From Typha latifolia (taxonomy: Eukaryota; Streptophyta; Magnoliopsida; Poales; Typhaceae), in assembly GCA_019914945.1 (NCBI GenBank), contig CM034109.1, positions 2,604,001-2,668,000 on the forward strand: a DNA stretch of 64,000 nucleotides, read 5' to 3'. The notes below the pieces were generated by a model. It was not told the origin of the DNA. It saw only the letters and a program-made list of their open reading frames with translations, and made no database searches. The translations under genes were made by a program, and so were the position numbers. Shown in pieces: positions 1-11,240 of the stretch (its first letter is position 1; the number at the start of each line of letters is the position of its first letter).

Positions 1-578
1 TATCACTAATTCGGGGTAAGGTCTATTCACTGAGCCTTTTTCTCATTACTCTATTTTTTTTCTAACTCCTTAGATATGTGGTACGTGATAGCGACTTAGG
101 AAATCTTGAGAAGATATTTTAGAACGATGATGAGGTGAGCTATAGATGCGAGAAGGTATAGATGATAGTTTATATAGGAATTGAGTTATACCAGTATTTG
201 ATATTTGTACTTTATTATATCAGACGATAATTTGTATAATACATGTCAGATTATAGTGTACTCATGTATTAGTTGTTTAGTTATATCTTGATGGTTTATC
301 GTGGCCTGTGTGGGTCCTGCCATATTATGTAGTGGTCTAATATATGTTATTATGGACTTGGATATTCATATGTTAACATATTTATTTGGTTGATAGTATT
401 ATTTATTTGGTGTCAGATTATGTGAGCAGGGATATGTTAGCAGATATTATTTGATGATGTCATGATTATATGTGCATAGGAGTTGTGAGTGACGGGTCCC
501 GCCTATCCTGTTGCATGAGTCGCACGTGCCATGTGGGCGCGTTGGCGTGCAAGTGCTTGTGCCGAGCGGGGGGTTATA
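1..578 (+). mobile_element. Family-C LTR, 3' part (copy C0), cut by the window edge
   Basis: The stretch is the reverse complement of the family-C LTRs at 25196 and 62175: the motif around the GGGGTAAGGTC box at 13-23, the GGGTCC block near 495 and the GC-rich end all recur. It ends in GGTTATA at 578, a decayed form of the GGCGTTACA terminus seen in other copies. A primer-binding site follows, so this is the 5' LTR of a plus-strand element whose start lies outside the window. No protein-coding content is visible. Confidence 0.75.
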
Positions 579-585
579 ATTCAGG

Positions 586-597
586 TGGTATCAAAGC
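586..597 (+). other. Primer-binding site of C0 (initiator tRNA-Met type)
   Basis: TGGTATCAAAGC lies seven bases after the LTR end. It matches the 3' end complement of plant initiator tRNA-Met (TGGTATCAGAGC) with one G-to-A change, and defines the plus orientation of C0. Confidence 0.8.
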
Positions 598-1541
598 ATA
601 GGTTTAAGAAAGATCTCGCAAACCATCAAGTATAGTAGTTGTCGGTTTATTTTAGGATTACGCTAGTAATCAATCTTTACAATTGGGATATTTATTGGTA
701 CAGATAGAGGTCTAGGTTGTGATGTTGAGATTATTAAGTTTTGATATTTGACGATATTGATAGAAATAATTTGAGATATTGATGATATTGATAGAAATAA
801 TTTGAGATATTGGTGTACTTAGGATTTATCTAACCGATTAATGAATAGGAAGAGATATTACTAAAATCATGGATTGATGTTATTAATATTGAGGTGTTAT
901 AGTCTGTGGAGCATAATATTAGATATATAGACTTGTTCATATGTTGTGATAAAATGTAGAAATATGTAAATATGTAGAGATATGTATTTTGTGCAGAAGG
1001 ATTATTATTAGTAGATTTGAGGTTATTCTGAGCAGATATAGCATATTTTTGGATTTATTTTATCTTTTATGGATATATTTATGATTAGGAGATTGATGTA
1101 AAAAGATATATGTGCAGAGAGACTATTTTGATACTTTATGAGGGTCATAATTATTAATTGTGGATGGATGAGTAAGATATATGATGATTTTATATAGTGG
1201 AAAAGATATTAGCTAGTGTAATATTGATGATTGTAGATTGTATATAGAAAAGAATTTTTGGTATGACTAGTATGATAAATTATGTTTGCAAGATACTTGT
1301 GTTAGTAGGTATAAAATTTTGATTGTACCGACAAAATTGATGATTTAATAGGGATATGTTTGTCCAATAATATTACTAGAGGATTAACGTCTCGTTTAAA
1401 TTTTTAAGTTGATGATTACCAAACAGGGTAATGAGCATAGGAAATATGACATGGATACAGTTATTGGATTATGAATTATTTCAGTAGCTGAGACTTAATG
1501 TATATATTTCTGGATGGCATGATAGTAGGTTTAGTGAAAGG
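598..1541 (+). mobile_element. Non-coding interior of family-C element C0
   Basis: Very AT-rich sequence with stops in all frames. It is homologous to 15050-15530 (same strand) and, inverted, to 13608-14078 and 24400-25170. A short internal duplication (TATTGATAGAAATAATTTGAGATATTG-like unit, about 35 bp) occurs near 755-815. I see no gag, protease, reverse transcriptase or integrase motif. The similarity to C1 stops at about 1541. Confidence 0.6.
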
Positions 1542-3045
1542 ATTGTTGTGCTTATGCTTTTTATTTACTTTTCTTATCGAGGTGGACCTCGTACCCTATG
1601 AGGATGATCTCGTGGTGTAGTTGCAGCTAGTATCAGGAAAGCGGTTCAGGCAAGTGAAACTTCTATAATCTAGAGTAGTGTAGAGAATGAAATATCGTAC
1701 TTTATGAAATCATCACATCCATATTATGCATGTGCATATGTTTTTCTTACCATTATTATTACACATTATGCATGGTAATTATATTTTGTGGTTCGGTAAG
1801 ATTTCACATATTATGATGTTTTCGTATACTTATTGGGCATGATCATGTGTTTAGCATGCAAAACATAATAATGATGGGCGTTACATTATGCTTGCAGTGT
1901 TGGATAGTATCATGCCACTTGCACACGTGTACGACCATAAAGGGAATGACTACTGCATCTCGACAGTACCCGACACCTCCCCAACCAAGGTTAGGGGCGG
2001 GGGATATTCTTATACTTATATATTTTAGGGCCCACGCTTGAGGTCTTAGTCTGTCGATCCTAAACAATCAGGCAAGCATTTTGCCGGGCGATGGGCTATT
2101 TACTGTCGATTGACGAGAGTCATACCCTTTAAGGTATTTAAGATAGAGAGAGAGAGAGAGAAGGGTAGGATGACGTAGACCTAGCGGTACCCGATAACAT
2201 AGGGTGAGGGTGTCCATGTGCGACGGCTCATGATTTCCACACGGTGGTGCGATGATATGGAGCCGAGAACTCGGATGGTAGTATCGATGTATAATACTGA
2301 CCTTTGTGATGGGCTTATGACTTCGGTCCTTAGTCTGCAGTGGTAGACAATCGGTCATGTTGTTCGTCGGGTGATGGGCTGGCGATTCTACCACTAGGGC
2401 CTACCCTCCCTTGGGGTATGTGTGTGGTCGGGTGCGAGGATTGATGTGGTCTTCGGGCGTAGCTCTGCATGAGCCTATGTTGTAGACTTGTTAGTCTGAG
2501 ATGATGCATATTATGTGGTGTGGTGTTGACATGACATATGGACGGAGCTCAGTGTGAGCTTGAGTTTGAGGACTTGATAGTGCAGATTGATTACATGGTA
2601 GGTTATTGATTGCTGATGCATTGATTTGATCATAATGTACATATTCATATTTACTTATTGTTGCATCATTCATCGCACTACTTTTAGACTGTAAAAATAG
2701 AAACTTGTTGAGCTTTATGCTCACTACCTTCTGGTGAAAATATTTTCAGATTAGTAGATGAGCCGGAGTTCGTGGCGGATCTGGCGAAGACTAGCTTGAG
2801 TCTTCTTTTTCTAATTCTTATTCTTATTCTTAGTTTATTCATGTAAATTAAGCTAAATGGCTAGTAGCTCCTACGTGGGCTTTGTCATATTTTTGGTTAT
2901 AGATATGTATTTTGGGCTTATTGTGGCCTTCATGTCTGTATTATTTATAAAAATATGGGCTTTTCGCTTGTATATTGTGTTAAGACATTGACCAACAGGT
3001 CACGTGGTAATCACGTGGGTTCTACCCACGTGAGGTTTGTCATGG
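1542..3045. mobile_element. Unassigned LTR-like sequence left of element A
   Basis: No gene is visible. The segment holds two related blocks (about 2035-2105 and 2320-2400) sharing a TTAGTCTG...GGGCGATGGGCT pattern reminiscent of family-C LTR sequence. An (AG)n run lies at 2144-2160, and a pyrimidine-rich end near 2795-2840 looks like U5. It is interrupted at 3046 by the LTR of element A. The short open frames here have no recognisable domain and I do not call them genes. Confidence 0.35.
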
Positions 3046-3891
3046 TGGTATGATCTTCCCTAGATTGGTTTAATCTATCTCGTTATCAAATCTGTGTAGG
3101 ACCTTACACGGAACTTTTGAAGGAGATTCCTAAAGATATAACAATCGGATCAACGTGCAATTTTGATAGGTGGTAGCCCTAGAGAAGATATTTCCAATGA
3201 ATAAATTTTCAGTGATTCAGACGGTGGGATCTGAAGATATCTTCGGATAAGTGGAAGAACATCGAGGAGTCCAATCTTCTAGATTTAGATTAGAACATGA
3301 TTTTGGATCCATGGATGGGGACATGTGATCCTAGGTGGAATATGGAGGTGGTAGGCCAACAATAAAGGGTGGCACCGGTAAGGAAGGTAGTGGGGAAAGA
3401 TTATGGATGGTGGAAAGGGTTAGGGTGAGGAGTGGGCCTCCCCTAAGGGACTAGGGTGAGTAGCCGATCGAGGGAGGGTAGAGGCGGCGGCGCCATAGTG
3501 GTGGCTGCTCCCATGGGAGGAGGGAACGAGAGGGAAGGAGAGGAAGAAGATTCTTCTTAGGGTAAGAAACTTAATTCATTGATCTCCCCTTTTTGGTTGC
3601 CATCCACACCTTAAGAGCTTATCCAAACAAGTCAAAAATAATAATTATTATCCCTAAAAACAGTGAATTCTCACCGATCACGTTCGAACGCACAAATTGC
3701 ATTCTCTGTTGATGTGAATGCCTACAGGCATTCACAAGGGCATTCAAACGCACCCTCTCCCGCGTTCGAACACAGCATACAGAATCTTTATTTTTTCTAA
3801 ATTAAATAACTAGCATAATAAGAAAATATTTTCGTAAGGTGTATCCATGCTCGAGACGACTCGGTGAAGTCTGAATCACATCATCGTACCA
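3046..3891 (-). mobile_element. Element A, 3' LTR (846 bp)
   Basis: The LTR runs from TGGTATGATC to TCATCGTACCA, an imperfect inverted terminal repeat. It aligns throughout with the LTRs of element B (for example the block with GGATCCATGGATGG and the TTATGGATG box) but has diverged clearly, so A and B are related families rather than sister copies. The GCGTTCGAACGC-type palindromes lie at about 3685-3775. The adjacent sequence at 3892-3925 is, on the minus strand, the usual purine-rich tract next to a 3' LTR. The left flank CATGG (3041-3045) would be the target duplication; its partner is lost. Confidence 0.85.
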
Positions 3892-5040
3892 GCCCACCTC
3901 GCTTCCCCCACCTTGTCCTCAAGGTGCAAAGTTGGGGAAACGCTCCAGGATGTCTGTCTCCAACTACCATGTCGCCTCGTTGGATGGCTTGCCAAGCCAC
4001 TGTACTAGGATCTCCATCTCTAATCTGGTACCATGATGTCATCGGCGTCTTGCAAGTACATGAACCGACTCCGCAACCGCTGTCTCCTCCAATGACTCGA
4101 GTAGAACCGATCCCACAACCTGGTGATCTCTGATCTGCTCCCTCAGCAATGAAACATGAAAGACCAGGTGTACTCTCGACCCCTCGAGTAGCTCCAAGCG
4201 ATATGCAACTGGACCGATATGCTCTAACACCCGAAATAGACCGAAGTAGTGATGTGCAAACTTCTAGTTTCGTATCGGATGTAGGGTCACCTATCAGTAT
4301 GGTTGCACCCTCACGAATACCCAACTGGCGTTGTCGAACTCCTACTCCCGGTGGCTGTGATCATAAACTTGCTTCATGCAATTTTGAGCAAGTTTAAGAT
4401 GGGCACGCAACCTTCTCAATGTGGCATCTCTATCCATCAATGCCAAGAACACTTCCGTCTGATCCGTAGATGCCACAAGGTCATATGTGCGTAATGTCGG
4501 AGTCATGCGCCCATACACCACCTCGAACGGTGTCATGCCAATACTGCTATGGTGGGCAGTGTTGAAAGACCACTCCACCTACGATAAGAACTCCAACCAA
4601 CATCTTGACATCTCTCTCATAAAGCATCGTAAATACTGCTCGATGCCTCGATTGACTACCTGGGTTTGGTTGTCCGTCTGTGGATGGCAGGCCAAACTGA
4701 GGTTCAATCGAGTCCCCTGCAATCTGAAAAACTCCATCCAAAAGACACTAACAAATACACGATCACGATCAGAGACAATCGTGCATGGCATGCCAAACAA
4801 CCTAGCAACATCTCTCACAAAATTTCAGCCACCGACTTGACTGAAAATGGACGTGGCAATGCGGAAAAATGCGCATACTTGCTTAATCTGTCAACCACCA
4901 CAAAAATAACTGGTAACCACGTACCAACAAAACACCTTCTATGAAATCCACAGATATATTTTCCCAAACACGGTCCGATATCGGTAGAGGCTAAAGTAAT
5001 CCAATCGGTTTCAATGTGGTTGCCATCGCCCTTTGACAGA
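3892..5040 (-). pseudogene. Element A pol, 3' half: integrase core, C-terminal domain and chromodomain remnant
   Basis: On the minus strand, from high to low coordinates, I read an integrase core (CQRAM...PIGLL, then VWENISVDFIEG, then MPCTIVSDRDRVF and CHPQTDNQTQVVNR), the motif WSFNTAHHSSIGMTPFEVVYG, and finally VHLVFHVSLLREQI leading to a degraded chromodomain. Several frames and stops are needed, so the gene is dead. The order is that of Ty3/Gypsy chromoviruses. The core joins, across element B, to the zinc-finger half at 10036-10230. Confidence 0.85.
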
Positions 5041-5874
5041 TGATACGATCTCCCGTTGGGTTAAGGTTTGATCTATCCTATTTTCAGATCTAGACAAGAT
5101 CTTCCATTAAACTTTAGAAGAGAATTTCAGAAGTTATAGTCATCGAATGAACGTGAAATTTTTATATGTTGTAGCGCTGGAAAAAAGCTTTCCAACGAAT
5201 CTAATTGGACGGCGGGATCTGGAGATATAATCAGATAAGTAGACGAATGAAAGGAAGTCCACTCTATGGATCCATGGATGGAGGCACGGGATCTTAGGTG
5301 GATTATGGAGGTGCTAGGCCAACGGTAATGGGGTGGCACCAGTGAGTAAGGTGGTGGAAGGATTATGGATGATAAAAAGGGATAGGGTAAGGGTATAGAG
5401 ATTTGAAGAATTGGGAGAAGTGGGCGCTAAGGGCGGAGCCAGGGAATAAGAGAACGAGAGAGAAGGAGAAGAAGAAGATTAGGGAAAAAATTCAATTCAT
5501 TCAATAATCCCTCTTTGGTTGCCATCCACACATTAAGAAGCTAACCAAACAATTCAAAAATTATAATTATTAACCCTAGAAATAGTGGATTTCCGTTGAC
5601 CATGTTCGAACAGGGTCAAACATGTTTGAACGCACAAAAGGCGTTCTCTGTCGATGTGAACCTAATGCAGGCGTTTGAACGCGCCCGATCGCGTTTGAAT
5701 GAACATTTCGCATTCTCTGTTTTTACGGGCCTGATGTAGGCGTTCGCAAGTGCGTTCGAACGCAACATACAGAAATCTTATTTTTCTCTGAATAAAACAC
5801 TAAAATAATAAGAAAAGACACCTATAAGGTGTATCCGTGCTTGAGACGACATCGGTGAAGTCTGAATCGTATCA
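5041..5874 (-). mobile_element. Element B, 3' LTR (834 bp)
   Basis: It runs from TGATACGATC to GAATCGTATCA, near-perfect inverted ends. On the minus strand its left neighbour GGTTGCGGAAGCATGGTGG (5876-5894) is the purine-rich tract. Palindrome-rich U3 sequence (TTCGAACG and TTTGAACG forms) occupies about 5605-5765. Confidence 0.9.
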
Positions 5875-7240
5875 ATCCACCATGCTTCCGCAACCTTGTC
5901 CTCAAGGTGTGAAATTGGGGAAGCGATCCATGATATTTGACTCGAGCTCCCAGGTAGACTCATCAGTGGGCTTGCCTAGCCACTCAATCAATACTTCTGT
6001 CTCCAATCTGGATCCATGGCGTCTTCTCCTACAGCCTAAGAATCGGATTGGTTCAGCTAGGCTATCTTCCTCCATTGGTTCGGGCAAGGCCGAACCCACC
6101 ACATGATTAGGCCCAATATGGGCCTTCAATGTCGACACATGGAAAACCGGATGGATCCGGGTTCCTTTAGGTAGGTCCAATCGATAAGCTACTAGATCGA
6201 TTTATTGTAGCACTCAATACGGTCCGTAGTACTTGTGACCCAGCTTCTGGTTCAAAATCGACCTCAATGTGGATTGCCGATACGGTTGAGCTCAAACGAA
6301 CACCAATTGATCCACCTCAAACTCTCGCTCACATCGGCCCTTGTCATGCATCTGCTTCATGTGGTTTTGGGATGATGCTAGGTGAATCTTGAGCTATCTC
6401 AAGGTTTCATCTCGGTCCACAAGATCCAAGTCGAGCTCGATCGGATCCGCCGCCGCGAGTCTATCGTAGGCATGCAAGACAGGGGGAGTGCGTCCATAAA
6501 CCGCCTCTAATATAGATGACGATGCTGGAGTGATGAGATGTATTATAAGACCACTCGACCCATGGAACAAATTTGACCCAATCCCTTGGTTGGTCCGCCA
6601 TTCATTACCACGGTTTGGCCATCCGTCTAGGGGTGATAAGCTAAACTAAGGTTGACTTGAGTCCCTTCAAATATGAAAAACTCAAACCAAAACTCACAAA
6701 CCACTTCCCGAACAAAAATTTCAGCAACCTTCTTCGCTGAAAATGGGTGCGTCAATGCTATGAAATTAGCATATTTGCTCAGCCTCTTCACCACAATGAA
6801 TACCATCGATTGGCCTCAAACCTCCGGCAGCCCTTCGATGAAGTCCATGGAGATGTCCTCCCAAATATGCTTCGGTATAGGTAGTGGTTGCAACAGGCCG
6901 CTTGGTTTGAGCGTTTCCGATTTGACTCATTGGCAGATTTGACATTCACGTACATATTTCTTCACATCCAACTTCATCGTTGTCTATGTACAGCTTTGGG
7001 CTAGCCGCTTGTAGGTGCGTAAGGCCCCTTCGTGGCCTACTATAAGAGTATCATGGAAGTGTGCCATCAATAGTCTCCGTAGCCCCTCATCCACGGGTAC
7101 ATTGATCCGCCCGCGCTCGAGTACCAACATGTCGCGGTCCTCGTGCTCGGGGTGGCTCGATGGGTTCTCTCTCAGCTCCTCCATGAGTCGGACCATATCA
7201 CTATCCACTGCGCTGGCTCTCCGCAGATCTGAGATAAAAG
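5875..7240 (-). pseudogene. Element B integrase and chromodomain remnant
   Basis: On the minus strand the integrase zinc-binding segment (HFHDTLIVGHEGALRTYKRL, 7115-6990) is followed by VRECQICQ, then [20 protein letters not shown], then KKVAEIFVREV, then AYHP.TDGQTVV. The chromodomain lies at 5902-6180 (HPVFHVSTLKAH, then TEVLIEWLGKPTDESTWE). The integrase catalytic region is shortened between about 6700 and 6600 and carries stops. The family name follows from the HHCC plus chromodomain order; the element cannot encode an active integrase. Confidence 0.85.
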
Positions 7241-7379
7241 GAAAAGTTGGTGCTAAGAAAGAAGCGAGCTCACTAGCGTCCCCTATACATGGGAGTCAAA
7301 CAACGGTTGCAACGCTAGCTCTTGTCGCGGTTGATTTCTATCCAGTAGCACTCTACGGTCATTACTCCAAAATGTAAGT

Positions 7380-9150
7380 GTTAGGTTTGTAAAAACAAAT
7401 GTCACGAGTCGCAAGCTTCAAAGCCATTGAGTCTCCAAGACGATGTCGGCACCCTGCAAGGCCAACGAATAAGATCTAATATGAAAGTTTGGTCTTGCAC
7501 CTTCAACTCCACACCTACGCAAATAAAATCAGCTCGCAATATGGCCGATCATCACGTCAAACCCGTCCGTGGGTTTCAACTCGAGCCCAATCTTCCTAAG
7601 AAGCCTCTTGTCAGTGAAGTTGTGAGTGGCCCCGATGTCGATCAAGATTCTCACTGTGGATTTCTTGACTACACCGTTCACCAGCAAAGTCTTTGTTGCG
7701 GCTATCCCAGAATAGGCGTGGAGGGAGATTTCAGCCAAAATGTCTTCCACGGGCTACTCCTCCGCTACTCTTTCTTGTTGTTCAGCCACACCCTCATCTT
7801 CAGCTGCAATCTCATCCTCACCTTCCTCCAATTCATCTATTATCATCACCGATTCCATCGGTTTAGCGCAGCGATGTCCAGGCACGAACTTCTCGCCACA
7901 GCAAAAGCATAGGTCTTTGGCTCTTCGCTCCTCCACTTGAGCAGGTGTGAGTACTTAACCCGGACTCTAGGTGCGTACTTCACATCATAGGAGGGCCTCA
8001 GGGGTGCCCGAGGAGGCACCATTGTAGCAGTAGCTCTTGGTACACCGGCCACATTTTCTATCGCTATCGTAGGCCAAACCGGGTTGCGATAATCTTGGCT
8101 TGTCCAATTCTATTTGATGTGTATCCTCATTCCTCAATGCTTGTCTTCCATTGGTACTGCATCCCTGAAAACCTCCTTTTAGGTTCTATACCTTAAAGAC
8201 CTCACATCGGCTAGTATGTCTCCCCGCAACCCCAAGATGAAGGTGAGGTTGGAAACGGCTAGTTATTCTCTCAAATTCTTCTTGTTATGCTCTAACCGTG
8301 GTCCTTTATATAGTCTTTGAGAGGAGAGCATCAAAGTCTTCATACCCCGACGCTCCAAATCGTCGCGTGATATCGGTGTAGAAATCGGCCCAACTTTCAA
8401 TTGTATCATGCGCATTGGTTACCCGAAACCAATGAAGTGCCGCATCTTCAAGGTGGAAGCTTGCAAGCATCACCTTATACTCTTCCACTGTACCTTGGTA
8501 CGCGAAAAATTGTTCTGCCCTATACAACCAATCGACCGGGTCACCACCTTTGCACTAAGGAAATTCGAGACGCACGGTTCGCTCACGGATACCGTTATCT
8601 CAGTTTGGATCATATCCAAGCCCTTGTCTAACCTGAGGAGGATGCATCATGAATGGTTGATGATCCCTCCTTCGGTTTATGTTAGCTCGACGCGGTACCG
8701 ATTGGTCTTGCCCCGCCCAAGGGTCTAGTCCTCCAAGATGATCTCCATTTAGGTTTGCTCGACGAACGGGCTCATAACTTGACTTGGTAGAACCATCCTT
8801 GCTGGTCTGTGCCCATAAGGTTGTGGCAGCAGAGGTTCTTGCTAGTGAAGATTTTGAATCGGTGGTGGCAGGTTCATGGTGGTAGACTCATGTCGGGAGG
8901 TTGTTGGTGCATTTCTGATCGTCATAGCTTCTCTTGTCGCCCGTATTTCCCGCATCATCTCCATCATCATCTAATTATTGATGATCATCTATTCGGAAAG
9001 AGATCCAATCATGGCTTGAACACTAGGCTCTTCTGTATTCAGATTTGGTCTGGCGGTTCAGCGGGTGGAAGTTTCCGCAACCGTTTCCCCATTCTCTATT
9101 GGGGAAATCTCATCCTCCTCATTTCGCCGTGCAGCTCTAGTTGTCATCAT
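7380..9150 (-). pseudogene. Element B gag and protease remnant
   Basis: Reading down the minus strand: a gag core at about 8560-8300 (DWLYRAEQFFAYQGTVEEYK, then DAALHWFRV, then DFYTDITRRFGASGYEDFD), a CCHC zinc knuckle (CFCCGEKFVPGHRC) near 7910-7870, and a retropepsin segment at 7529-7750. The protease active site reads LIDIGATHNF, so the usual D[ST]G is DIG. Stops interrupt gag near 8570 and 8305. The protease end (QTFILDL) is followed by the deletion that removed reverse transcriptase and RNase H. Confidence 0.85.
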
Positions 9151-9176
9151 AGGAAGCACGTGTCCGAGAAAACAGT

Positions 9177-9189
9177 GGCTCTGATACCA
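9177..9189 (-). other. Primer-binding site of element B
   Basis: GGCTCTGATACCA is the exact complement of TGGTATCAGAGCC, the initiator tRNA-Met primer site, and lies four bases inside the 5' LTR. It fixes 9194-10030 as the 5' LTR and the minus orientation. Confidence 0.95.
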
Positions 9190-9193
9190 CTCT

Positions 9194-10030
9194 TGATACG
9201 ATCTCCCATTGGGTTAAGGTTTGATCTATTCGGTTTTCAAATCTGGACAAGATCTTGCATGAAACTTTAGAAGAGGATTACGGAAGTTATAGCTGTTAGA
9301 TCAACGTGAAATTTTGATATGTTGTAACGCTGAAAAAGAGTTTTGAAATGTATAATGTTAGGAAAATCGGACGGCAGAATATGGAGATATCTTATGATAA
9401 GTAGAAAAACATCAAGGAGTCTATTCTATAGATCCATCGATGGAAGCACGAGATCCTAGGTGGATTATGGAGGTGGGAGGCCAACGGTAATGTGGTGGCA
9501 CTGATGAGTAAGGTGGTGGTGGAAGGATTATGGATGATGAAAAGGGTTAGGGTAAGGGTATAGAGATTTGAAGAAGGGGGAGAAGTGGGTCACCCCTATG
9601 GTACTAGGGTGAGTGGATAGTCGAAGGAGGCTAGAAGCGGCGGAGCCGGGGAATGAGGGAATGAGAGACAAGGAGAAGAAGAAGATTAGGGCAAAAACTC
9701 AATTCATTCAATAATCCCTCTTTAGTTGTCATCCACACCTTAATAGGCTAACCAAACAATTTAAAAATGATAATTATTAACCCTAGAAATAGTGGATTTT
9801 CGCCGATCGCATTTGAACGGGGTCGAACATGTTTGAATGCACAAAATGCGTTCTCTGTCAATGTGAACCTGATGCAGGCGTTCACAAGCGTGTTCGAACT
9901 CCCACCTGCATTCGAATGCAACATACTGAAATCTTATTTCTCTCTAAATAAAACACTAGAACAATAAGAAAAGACACCCATAAGGTGTATCCATGCTCAA
10001 GACGACATCGGTGAAGTCCGAATAGTATTA
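9194..10030 (-). mobile_element. Element B, 5' LTR (837 bp)
   Basis: It starts TGATACGATC and ends GAATAGTATTA, where the terminal CA has decayed to TA. It differs from its partner at 5041 by many substitutions and small indels, for example an added GTGGGTCACC-type block near 9585, so the insertion is not recent. Confidence 0.9.
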
Positions 10031-10035
10031 ATAAA

Positions 10036-10894
10036 CTTCGCAAGCATGGACAAAAGTCCTCATGTCTCGCCTTAGTCTGGGCCACGTGCAGCTATGTGAT
10101 AGCCTCGTATAAGTCCTCAAAACACCCTCATGACCAGCTCTGGAGTTTGGTGGAAGTACTCTAATAATTTCTGTTGCAACCCATTGTCCGCGGAAACCCA
10201 GATGCACCCGCGGTCCAATAGTAGATCGCCTTAGTTCTCTAGCTCCGGATGGCGCTCTGAATCATCCAACACCTCCTATAACAACCTCTTAACATCTGTG
10301 TTAGATGTACATGCATACCTCAACTCATCAAGAAAAGGAAAAGTGGGAGAAGAGAAGGTTGTGAGTTTGGCGATATCGAGTTGGTGCGATAGTGCATCCT
10401 TCGCTCTATTTTTTGCCCCTTTTTGTACTGAATTTCATAAAAATCGTTAGAATTTTATGACCCACCTCTGCTGTGCGAGAGTGTGGATATGCTCTCATAA
10501 TGTATGAAAGACTCCACTTCGTCACCGCATGGAGGATTGCCAACATCAAGGCCTCCTCAAGAGTGGTAGGACATAGAGCACGAACATCCACCTGTATCTC
10601 CTCTCGCAGCCCTGAAATGAATGTGCTCATCAATGTCGGTTCGAGCCAAGGTGGCTCACAACTACTACTAACTCTTTCAAATTCTGCTTGGTACTCTAAT
10701 ACTGTTGTCCTCTGAACCATCTTTCTTAATGTGGCAGCAAAATCTTCATATGCCGCTGTCCCAAATCTGTGAATAATCCTCCTACAAAAGTCAACCTAAC
10801 CCATAAATTCTTCACCATGAATAACCGATTTATACCAATGCAATGCCGTTCCTTGGAAGTGAAAGCTTGTCATCTGGACCTTTGCGTCCTCCGC
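10036..10894 (-). pseudogene. Element A pol/gag, 5' half: gag fused to RNase H tail, linker and integrase zinc finger
   Basis: Minus strand, high to low: gag core (GTALHWYKSVIHGEEF, then RIIHRFGTAAYEDF, then VLEYQAEFERVSS, then ISGLREEIQVDV), running at LEEALMLA straight into AILHAVTKW, which is RNase H sequence. Then come the RNase H end (QKGAKNRAKDALSHQLD), the linker, and the integrase zinc-finger segment (LLLDRGCIWVSADNG ... HACEV) that stops at element B. Zinc knuckle, protease, reverse transcriptase and most of RNase H are deleted. The gag N-terminus is cut by C1 at 10895. Confidence 0.85.
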
Positions 10895-11188
10895 TGTAAT
10901 AACCTAGAAAAAAATAAAAAATAAAATAAAATAAAAATAATATAATAACCTAGAAAAATAAATAAATAAATGATAATAAATAATAATAATAATATATAAT
11001 AAGTTGTAAAAGAAAAAAAAAGAGACAAAAAAAAGAAGTTTTGGTGTTGCATAGCATGAGCTCGTGCCATGCAATTAGTGGCGGCACGTTGAGGGCGCCA
11101 TGTGCGCCCACAACCGGGCCAGCTGGCTTTGGCAGGCTGGCGCTGCTGCAGCTGCCGCTTTACCTCCTCCGGCCTTCCCTCTCTCTCT

Positions 11189-11240
<52 letters not shown>

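Larger units (their letters stand above)
5041..10030 (-). mobile_element. Element B: Ty3/Gypsy chromovirus nested in element A, internally deleted
   Basis: The element is 4990 bp with two LTRs (5041-5874 and 9194-10030), an initiator tRNA-Met primer-binding site and gag, protease, integrase and chromodomain remnants in that order on the minus strand. Reverse transcriptase and RNase H are missing: the protease end near 7380 runs directly into the integrase linker at about 7240. The flanks ACAGA (5036-5040) and ATAAA (10031-10035) are one step each from ACAAA. Removing B and one copy of that 5-mer restores element A's integrase reading frame (ACEV joined to CQRA), which is strong evidence for the insertion point. 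Confidence 0.9.

Noticed and set aside
4487..4944. Plus-strand open frames of 92-117 codons
   Set aside because: They are opposite-strand shadows of element A integrase, which is readable on the minus strand.
5600..5770. Repeated short palindromes that could suggest a CRISPR-like array
   Set aside because: The units are uneven in spacing and sequence, lie in LTR U3 regions and the DNA is from a plant nucleus; no CRISPR system is expected or seen.
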